NCBI GenBank assembly: GCA_023411445.1
Contig: JAEYOT010000372.1
Coordinates: forward strand, 1-6,890
Length of the DNA: 6,890 bases
Direction: 5' to 3'
From: Pseudomonadota bacterium
GTDB lineage: Bacteria > Myxococcota_A > Polyangia > Polyangiales > Polyangiaceae
The translations under genes were made by a program, and so were the position numbers. The notes beneath the pieces are model-generated. The model made no database searches. It had not been told where the DNA came from and worked only from the letters and a program-made list of their open reading frames with translations. This document shows positions 1 through 5,025 of the stretch, piece after piece (position 1 is the first letter of the stretch; each line of letters opens with the position of its first letter).

Positions 1-95
1 GCCGTCCCCGGTGAAGACGGCGCGTCCGACGACGAACAGGCTGCGAGCACGAGCCACGCGGCGCCCACCACAACCGAGCCAACGACCTTGCGCAT
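1..95 (-). CDS. Lipoprotein, N-terminal part (runs off left edge)
   Basis: Reading the minus strand from an ATG at 95-93 gives 31 codons that begin MRKVVGSVVVGAAWLVLAAC and continue SSSDAPSSPGT to the window edge. This is a textbook lipoprotein signal peptide: a short basic n-region (R2, K3), a hydrophobic stretch of about 15 residues, and a lipobox L-A-A-C with the lipidated cysteine at position 20, followed by a Ser/Asp/Pro-rich linker. A GGAGG Shine-Dalgarno lies 4 bases upstream (100-104), which supports this start. The mature protein would be attached to an envelope membrane. The residue after Cys is Ser, not Asp, which in E. coli would favour the outer membrane; whether that rule holds here is unknown. 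The function cannot be told because the folded domain lies outside the window. It is transcribed divergently from the zinc-ribbon/propeller gene at 235. Confidence 0.75.
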   Translation of the reverse strand, partial: MRKVVGSVVVGAAWLVLAACSSSDAPSSPGT

Positions 96-98
96 GCC

Positions 99-104
99 AC
101 CTCC
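99..104 (-). promoter_or_regulatory. Ribosome binding site of the left-edge lipoprotein gene
   Basis: On the minus strand the sequence GGAGGT ends three bases before the ATG at 95. It is a strong anti-Shine-Dalgarno match and it decides the start of the short partial lipoprotein gene. The spacing is slightly tight. Confidence 0.65.
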
Positions 105-144
105 AGCCTACAGGGGTTCATGAAAACGTCCGCCCTCAAGTTGC

Positions 145-159
145 TGCGCCCCTGGCGCA
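145..159. repeat. Inverted repeat, 6-bp arms, 3-base spacer
   Basis: TGCGCC and GGCGCA flank a CCT spacer as a perfect dyad. It lies in the divergent intergenic region, 50 bases upstream of the lipoprotein ATG. On the minus strand a TTGACG hexamer (171-166), a five-of-six match to a sigma-70 -35 box, sits just upstream of it, but no convincing -10 follows at the right distance. It could be an operator or a chance repeat in GC-rich DNA. Confidence 0.3.
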
Positions 160-183
160 TTCCATCGTCAACGAAAAATCTGT

Positions 184-198
184 GAGCTACGGTAGCTC
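184..198. promoter_or_regulatory. Candidate operator: 7-bp inverted repeat around one central base
   Basis: GAGCTAC and GTAGCTC are perfect reverse complements around a central G at 191, giving a compact 15-base dyad. It ends 36 bases before the GTG start of the zinc-ribbon/propeller gene and lies in a 139-base divergent intergenic region. Position and symmetry fit a dimeric regulator site able to affect one or both genes. No named regulator's consensus is recognised, so the role is inferred. Confidence 0.35.
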
Positions 199-234
199 GC
201 GGCAGCAGGGCGGACTTGCCCTACCCTCTCGCTC

Positions 235-1404
235 GTGCGGGCAGAGCAAGCCAAGTGCGGACACTGCGGGGCAGCGCTGCCGCTCAGCGCTGGACCCATC
301 GTGGTGTGCGGCTACTGCGGGCGCGAGTCGCGCTTGGTGGCGCAGCAGCAGCCGGCACCGCTGTCGCCGGCGCCGCTACATCCCGCGCCGGCGGTGCCCC
401 CTGCCGGCACAGGCACGCCGGTGGTGCTGCTCGCGCTCGGCTCCTTCGCGGCGCTGATCCTGATCGGAGTAGCGCTCTCGTTCGGGCTCGGAGTGCGCTC
501 CGTGGTGAGCCCGCCCACGTCGGGCGGCTCGACCCCGCCGCGCCCGGCGAGCGATCCGCGAGCGCTACGCTTCTGGCGTACGGCAGAGCTCGCGCTCCTG
601 CATAGCGACGGCGCCGTCGCCAGCGTGGCGGGGGTCGCCGCGCAGGCGGACGGCGCCACGCGGCTCACGCTGCTCGCCGGAGACAGCGGCCAAGTCCGCT
701 GGCAGGCTCCGGCGCCCAACGGCATCACCGTCTACGCCGATGGTGGAGACGTGCTGCTCAGCTTCGACCCCGCCAAAAAGGTGCGGCGCTACGACGCGAA
801 GACCGGCAACACGCTGTGGACCATCACGGTCGCCGGCCACGTGCACGACATCACGTTCGGTCCTTCCTGCGCTGCGCTGATGCTGGGCGGCGAGCCGCTC
901 GGCATCGACACGGCGAGCGGCCAACCCGTCAGCTGCCAGCCTGCCCAGAAGCCGCTGCTTGGACGCTACAAATTCGAGCCGCGCGACGTGCGCCTGAAGG
1001 CGGGCGAGCTCGACGTGCTGGGAGGGGTACAGCTCGACAGCGCGCCGGTCAACCCGCAGCCGCCGCGCTTCGCGCTCAGCGCCAGCAAGAGCGGCGCGCC
1101 AGCGTGGCGCGTGGTGCCGACCTCGCTCGAGCCAATTTGGAGCACCGACGGCTTCCATCGCACGGTGACGCTGACCCCGGCCGGCGTGTTCGTGTTCGGC
1201 CGTGCCTCCGCCACGCACGGCGCGCGCTGGCTGCTGCTCGAAGCTGCCAGCGGGTGTGTCGTCTACGAGCGAAAGGCCGAGACCAAGGTCAAACAACCGC
1301 CACGGCTCGCCGCGTCCGGTCCGCTCGTGTTCGTCACGCATGATAACGCCCTCGAAGCCATCCAGGCCGCAGACGGTCAGCTGGCCTGGCGCATCGGTGA
1401 TTGA
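235..1404 (+). CDS. Zinc-ribbon, single-TM, PQQ-like beta-propeller protein
   Basis: The protein has 389 residues and starts at GTG. A stop at 193-195, with no other start codon between, makes 235 the furthest-upstream start; no Shine-Dalgarno is visible. Domains in order: a four-cysteine zinc ribbon (C8-x2-C11 and C25-x2-C28); an Ala/Pro-rich linker (about 36-61); one hydrophobic membrane segment (about 62-87); a Ser/Thr/Pro-rich stretch (about 92-106); then a beta-rich region with five copies of a PQQ/quinoprotein-type blade signature. These lie near 146-156, 185-195 (YDAKTGNTLW, the best match), 223-234, 334-345 and 374-385 (ending GQLAW). The expected topology is zinc ribbon in the cytoplasm and propeller in the periplasm. 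No catalytic residues are evident, so a binding, scaffold or sensing role is more likely than an enzyme; PQQ binding is not implied. It ends 12 bases from the convergent phosphatase gene. The architecture is well supported; the function is unknown. Confidence 0.85.
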   Translation: MRAEQAKCGHCGAALPLSAGPIVVCGYCGRESRLVAQQQPAPLSPAPLHPAPAVPPAGTGTPVVLLALGSFAALILIGVALSFGLGVRSVVSPPTSGGSTPPRPASDPRALRFWRTAELALLHSDGAVASVAGVAAQADGATRLTLLAGDSGQVRWQAPAPNGITVYADGGDVLLSFDPAKKVRRYDAKTGNTLWTITVAGHVHDITFGPSCAALMLGGEPLGIDTASGQPVSCQPAQKPLLGRYKFEPRDVRLKAGELDVLGGVQLDSAPVNPQPPRFALSASKSGAPAWRVVPTSLEPIWSTDGFHRTVTLTPAGVFVFGRASATHGARWLLLEAASGCVVYERKAETKVKQPPRLAASGPLVFVTHDNALEAIQAADGQLAWRIGD

Positions 1405-1416
1405 GCCGGACCGAGC

Positions 1417-3096
1417 TCAGCTGGCGTGGGCGATCTCGGGAGCCGATTGGTAGAACTTGTTGCGCGCGGGATCGTTGAAGCTCTCGTAGTCGATCTCGAA
1501 CGGCGTGACCTCGCCCTTGCCGTCCTTGAAGCGCAGCGTAGCGGCCATCGGCGTGACCGAGCGGTAGCTGCTCTCGCTCGGTAGATCATCGTTGGTCTTC
1601 CCACCCGAAGAGAAGATCGTAAACAGCGAGAAGCTGTCCTCGGCATAGTGCTGACGGAAGCCTTCATCCACCTTCTCGTGACCGCGGAAGATGGTGTGGC
1701 AGCCGAGCTTCTGCAAGAACGCCTGGCACTGTAGCTTGCCGAACGGAAAGCGGGCGGACTGATCTTGCAGGCTGGCCGGGATCACGTCCGCGGCGCTGGG
1801 ATCGCTCCACATCATCTGAAAGCGGATATCCCAGTCGTTCAGGCTGGAGAGATCCTTGTACTTGGCCTTGATGGTGCTGTCTTTCGGGATGCCGCCGTGC
1901 ACGAACAAGAAGCGCTCGAACAGCAGGCTGGTGGGCATCGACTCGAACAGCTTGATGTAGTGCTGGAATACGTCGTCCGAGAGGTGCGGCTTGAGCGTGC
2001 TCATCGCCTCAGAGGGGCGCACGGCGCCGTACACCTTGCCCTGGTGCTCCACGTAATACTCGTGATTGCCGCGTAGCACGTGGACGTGATCCGGGTGCTT
2101 GGCGAACAGCTGCAGCACCGAGCGCAGCACGCCCTGGTAGCTGAACATGCCACGATCGATGTAGTCCCCGAGCAGCACCAGCTTGGGGCACACCTTGCCC
2201 TCGGGGCGTCGCTCGTACTCGGCCATCTTGCGCAGCACGTCCGTCTGCGTGAGCACGGCCTTGAGACAGCTGTAGCAGCCGTGCAGATCGCCGATGATCG
2301 TCAGCTCGTACTCTTTGTCGGGCTCGGGCGTCAGCACGTGCACGTAGCCGTCCAAGAAGTCGCTGCCGGGCGTGAACTGGCTCACCTGCGTCTTGCCCTT
2401 CAGCTTGTTGCGCCCGAGCGCGCGCTGCTGATCCCAGATCGCCATCACGCGGTCCATCAGGGCGCGATCGCTCTCCACTTGTCGGACGAGCGCCTGTCGG
2501 TCGGCCGAGTAGTGCTGCTCGAACTGCGCGAAGAACGGGTGATCTTCGGCGCGGGTCTGCATCACCTGCGGCCGCGAGACCGCGAACGGCAGCGACTCCG
2601 CCTCGTCGATCAGCTCCACTCCTAGCTGCTCGTTGAGCATGTCCACCAGCTCAGCGCGAAATTTCGCCTCCGCTGGGTGGACCTCGCCATCGGCGTTGAT
2701 CAGCTCGTCCACCGTAGCCATCAGTTGCTCTTGGCTCTGCTCGTCGAAGGCCTTGAAGATCTCGAAGCAGCGCAGCTTCAGCTTGGCGCGCACGAAGGTA
2801 TCCTGCGCCTCGCCCTCGGCCACCGCCTCGGTGAACAGGTCCATCACCTGGCGATCGATGCCCTCGAACACCTCGATGAAGTGCGCCGTGAACTTGGCGC
2901 TCAGCTCCGCCGCGGTGTCGGGCGGCAGGTTCGCAGAGCTCACGCGGTGAGCGACCAGGCGCCGCACGTAACCCCGCACGAAGTCCTTCTCCACCGCGTC
3001 GAAATCGCCGTCGATGTACCCGAACGTCGTCAGGTAGAAGATGACGGCGCGCATCTGCTTCTCCGCCTCGGGCCCGCTCGAGCTGAATGTGAGCAT
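1417..3096 (-). CDS. PPP-family serine/threonine protein phosphatase with TerB-like N-terminal region
   Basis: This is a cytoplasmic protein of 559 residues with no signal or membrane segment. The C-terminal half carries the full PPP metallophosphatase signature in order: GDLHG (269-273), GDYIDRG (310-316), RGNHE (342-346), VHGG (399-402), MMWSDP (428-433) and RGHE (471-474). The FSS at 495-497 falls where eukaryotic members have FSAPNY. All expected metal ligands and the catalytic histidine appear present, so a two-metal phosphomonoesterase acting on Ser/Thr phosphoproteins is expected. Residues about 15-165 are helical, with two acidic stretches (YIDGDFDAVEKDF near 27-39 and INADGEVHPAEAKF near 133-146) resembling TerB/DjlA-type domains; that part is a motif-level guess. 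The start used (ATG 3096) has a GAGG only 2 bases upstream. An in-frame ATG at 3054 has GGAG at 6 bases and would give 545 residues. The reading frame stays open up to 3540, but that extension overlaps the divergent transporter gene. Confidence 0.88.
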   Translation of the reverse strand: MLTFSSSGPEAEKQMRAVIFYLTTFGYIDGDFDAVEKDFVRGYVRRLVAHRVSSANLPPDTAAELSAKFTAHFIEVFEGIDRQVMDLFTEAVAEGEAQDTFVRAKLKLRCFEIFKAFDEQSQEQLMATVDELINADGEVHPAEAKFRAELVDMLNEQLGVELIDEAESLPFAVSRPQVMQTRAEDHPFFAQFEQHYSADRQALVRQVESDRALMDRVMAIWDQQRALGRNKLKGKTQVSQFTPGSDFLDGYVHVLTPEPDKEYELTIIGDLHGCYSCLKAVLTQTDVLRKMAEYERRPEGKVCPKLVLLGDYIDRGMFSYQGVLRSVLQLFAKHPDHVHVLRGNHEYYVEHQGKVYGAVRPSEAMSTLKPHLSDDVFQHYIKLFESMPTSLLFERFLFVHGGIPKDSTIKAKYKDLSSLNDWDIRFQMMWSDPSAADVIPASLQDQSARFPFGKLQCQAFLQKLGCHTIFRGHEKVDEGFRQHYAEDSFSLFTIFSSGGKTNDDLPSESSYRSVTPMAATLRFKDGKGEVTPFEIDYESFNDPARNKFYQSAPEIAHAS

Positions 3097-3102
3097 CACC
3101 TC
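3097..3102 (-). promoter_or_regulatory. Closely spaced ribosome binding site of the phosphatase gene
   Basis: GAGGTG directly abuts the ATG at 3096 on the minus strand, leaving only 2 bases between GAGG and the start. This is shorter than usual. It keeps open the alternative start at 3054, which has a better placed GGAG. Confidence 0.4.
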
Positions 3103-3274
3103 AGAATACGCCCGCCCCGCGCAGCCGCGAAAGGCCGGCACGGGGCCTTGGTAGCTAATGCAGCGGCACGAAAGGTAGGAAACGGCGCTACAGCTGGAGA
3201 CGGTCGCTGCCGTGAGGTCGTCCAAGCCAACTGCGCCAATTCGCTCAGAAATCGCGGCGGGCGACTGCGGGTGA

Positions 3275-3286
3275 CGGCCGCGGCCG
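3275..3286. repeat. Perfect 12-bp palindrome upstream of the transporter gene
   Basis: CGGCCGCGGCCG is a perfect palindrome made of two adjacent CGGCCG hexamers. It ends 26 bases before the GTG start of the ZIP-like transporter and overlaps the tentative -35/-10 spacer. It could be an operator, but all-GC palindromes are common by chance in DNA of this composition. Confidence 0.25.
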
Positions 3287-3312
3287 GCGCGTGCTAGACA
3301 CGTCGCCCCTCC

Positions 3313-5025
3313 GTGCTGGCCGCCCTCACTATCGCTGTCCTGGCTGTCGCGCTCGGGGCAGCTTTGACGGCTGTCTCGGTTGCTCGCCCGGTCGTGCTCG
3401 GGCTGCTGCGTACCTTCGCAGCCACGGCTGCGGCCGTCGTGGTGCTCACGCACCTGCTTCCGGATGCGCTGAGCGGCGCCGGGCTCTGGGGCGGGCTCGC
3501 ATTCTTGCTGGGCTTGGTCGGCCCGCTCTTGTTGCACCAAGTCTCGGAGCGCCTGGCGTCACGCCGAGGCCGCTTGTCTCCGGCGCGCATCGCGCTGGAA
3601 GCCGGGTTCATCGGCCTGCTCGTGCATCACGTGGGCGACGGCCTCGGCATCGGCGCCTACGCCGCGCTGCCCGGCGGCGTGCTCGGCCACCTAGACGTCA
3701 TCGTCGCGTTGATCGCGCACACGGTGCCGCTGGTGGCGGTCGTGACCTTGGCGTATCGCAGTGAGTACGGCCTCACGGTCGCGCTGCGGCGGGCGGCGGC
3801 CCTGGCAGCGGCCAGCGTGGTGGGCGTGCTCGGCTCATTCGCGGTTCCGACCAGCGCGCTGGAGTCGGCGTCGGCTTGGATCGGCGCGCTGGTGAGCGGC
3901 GTGCTGCTGCACGTGGTGACACACGACTGGCTGGAGGACTTGCCCAAGACGCGCGGCGCGCGAGCGCTGGACTTGCTAGCGGCGGCGCTCGGCTTGTCGC
4001 TCGCGTTCTTGGGCGGACACGAGCCAGGGCACCACGAGGGCGAGCACGAGCTCTTGGAAGTCGTGCTGACCGTCGCTGAGCGGGGCGCGCCGTTTCTGTT
4101 GGTCGCGCTGGGCCTCGCTTTCTGGCTGGGGGACCGCGTGCGCGCGGAGCTGCACAAGCTAGGGCAATCCCTGCCGCTCGTGCTGCTCGGTCGGTTGGGC
4201 TTCGCCATCGGCGCCGAGGGCGTCGCGCTCGGGCTCGCCAGCTATGGCATCGCTTGGACGCTCGCGGCCGTGCTGGCGACCAGCTTCGTGCCGCTGGTCG
4301 CCGGCGGGGTGGCGCTGCTCGCCATCGCCATCGCCGGCGAAGAAGCCGCCCAGCGCACGAGCGCAGGCCTTTCGCGCCTGAGCCACGACGTGAGCGACCG
4401 TTTCCGTCGCTTCGATCGCGCCACGGCGATCTGGGTCGTGGCCGTGGCGCTGGCGGCGGTGTTCAGCACCTCATTGAACGACGGAGCGCTGTACGCATCG
4501 CTCGGCGGCCCTGGCGAGCTGGTGGTGAGCGGCGTGCTCGGCGCGCTGCTGGGCACCGGCGGCTCCAGCGTCGTCGCGCTGGGCGCGCTGACGGAGAAGG
4601 GGCTGTCGCCGGGTGCGGGCTTGCTCGCGGTCTCGCTGTCGAGCGCGCTCGGCGCCGGCACCTTGCTCACGCTGTGGCGGGTGCTCGGACCGCGCGGCTT
4701 CGTGCCGGTGTTGGTCTGGCTGGTGTGCCTCACCGGCGCCGTCGCGCTGGGGCTGAACCAAGTGGCGCCGATCGCGCGACCGCTGGAGCTGCCGGCCCCC
4801 ATCGGCCGCGTCTGCGCCGGCGTGGTGCTGCTCTTGATCATGCTACGGGCCGAGCGGGTGGGTGTGCGCCGCTGGCTCGCCGGCTGGCTGGAGCCAGGCC
4901 ACCATCATCACCAGCACGCGCACGCGCCGGATCACGAGCACGCCGCTCACTCGAGCGAGATGCCGAACGGCAACGCCGCGACCACTCGCTCGCCAGCGGC
5001 CAGCGGCCCCAGCGCCGAAGCGTAG
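3313..5025 (+). CDS. ZIP-like metal transporter fused to a second permease-like half, histidine-rich
   Basis: This polytopic membrane protein has 570 residues and starts at GTG 3313. A stop at 3295 and the lack of another start in between fix it as the furthest-upstream start; no Shine-Dalgarno is seen. Residues 1-235 read like a ZIP (SLC39-type) permease: HLLPDA at 47-52, a TM4-like HHVGDGLGIG (105-114), a TM5-like AHTVPL (135-140), and a late GVLLHVVTHDWLEDLP (196-211). A His-rich loop follows (236-245). Residues about 257-511 add roughly eight more hydrophobic segments; LTEKGLSPGAGLLAVSLSSA (426-445) recalls the second half of DUF318/YraQ/ArsP-type permeases. A strongly His-rich tail covers 530-546. 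The predicted role is transport of a divalent metal such as zinc across the inner membrane. Against a standard mechanism, the TM5 motif has lost the canonical acidic and second histidine residues, and the permease half lacks its usual cysteine motif. The ZIP assignment is moderate and the permease assignment tentative. The last 24 codons or so overlap the peptidase gene. Confidence 0.8.
   Translation: MLAALTIAVLAVALGAALTAVSVARPVVLGLLRTFAATAAAVVVLTHLLPDALSGAGLWGGLAFLLGLVGPLLLHQVSERLASRRGRLSPARIALEAGFIGLLVHHVGDGLGIGAYAALPGGVLGHLDVIVALIAHTVPLVAVVTLAYRSEYGLTVALRRAAALAAASVVGVLGSFAVPTSALESASAWIGALVSGVLLHVVTHDWLEDLPKTRGARALDLLAAALGLSLAFLGGHEPGHHEGEHELLEVVLTVAERGAPFLLVALGLAFWLGDRVRAELHKLGQSLPLVLLGRLGFAIGAEGVALGLASYGIAWTLAAVLATSFVPLVAGGVALLAIAIAGEEAAQRTSAGLSRLSHDVSDRFRRFDRATAIWVVAVALAAVFSTSLNDGALYASLGGPGELVVSGVLGALLGTGGSSVVALGALTEKGLSPGAGLLAVSLSSALGAGTLLTLWRVLGPRGFVPVLVWLVCLTGAVALGLNQVAPIARPLELPAPIGRVCAGVVLLLIMLRAERVGVRRWLAGWLEPGHHHHQHAHAPDHEHAAHSSEMPNGNAATTRSPAASGPSAEA

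Larger units (their letters stand above)
3097..3312. other. Divergent intergenic region between phosphatase and ZIP-like transporter genes
   Basis: These 216 bases separate the start codons of two divergent genes and must hold promoters for both. On the plus strand a weak GTGACG (3271-3276) and TAGACA (3295-3300) pair with an 18-base spacing could be a promoter. It would start transcription only a few bases before the GTG at 3313, giving an almost leaderless message; this is speculative. No AT-rich Fur- or Zur-like box, riboswitch or small gene is visible. Confidence 0.4.

Noticed and set aside
207..222. AGGGC-GGACTT-GCCCT hairpin just before the GTG at 235
   Set aside because: Five-base arms are too short to distinguish from chance here, and no poly-T follows to suggest a terminator.
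565..1341. A 258-codon minus-strand frame antisense to the ribbon/propeller gene
   Set aside because: It is Arg/Ala/Glu-rich without motifs; the plus strand carries the cysteine pairs, membrane segment and repeats.
1405..1416. Possible bidirectional terminator in the 12-base convergent gap
   Set aside because: No stable hairpin with a T-run is present; only a weak CCGAG/CTCGG pairing with a long loop reaches into the phosphatase gene.
1377..1425. Direct repeat TCAGCTGGC at 1377-1385 and 1417-1425
   Set aside because: Nine bases, one copy in each of two convergent gene ends, with no further similarity around them; probably chance.
2080..3297. Plus-strand open frames antisense to the phosphatase (2080-2625 and 2677-3297)
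   Set aside because: They mirror the phosphatase codons, show His/Leu/Val/Gln-biased shadow composition, and the opposite strand has complete PPP motifs.
3097..3540. Upstream extension of the phosphatase frame by 148 codons
   Set aside because: It is rich in Gln/Arg/Ser/Glu with no domain, crosses the whole divergent intergenic region and overlaps the transporter's first helices. An ATG with a ribosome site lies at the point where plausible protein sequence begins.
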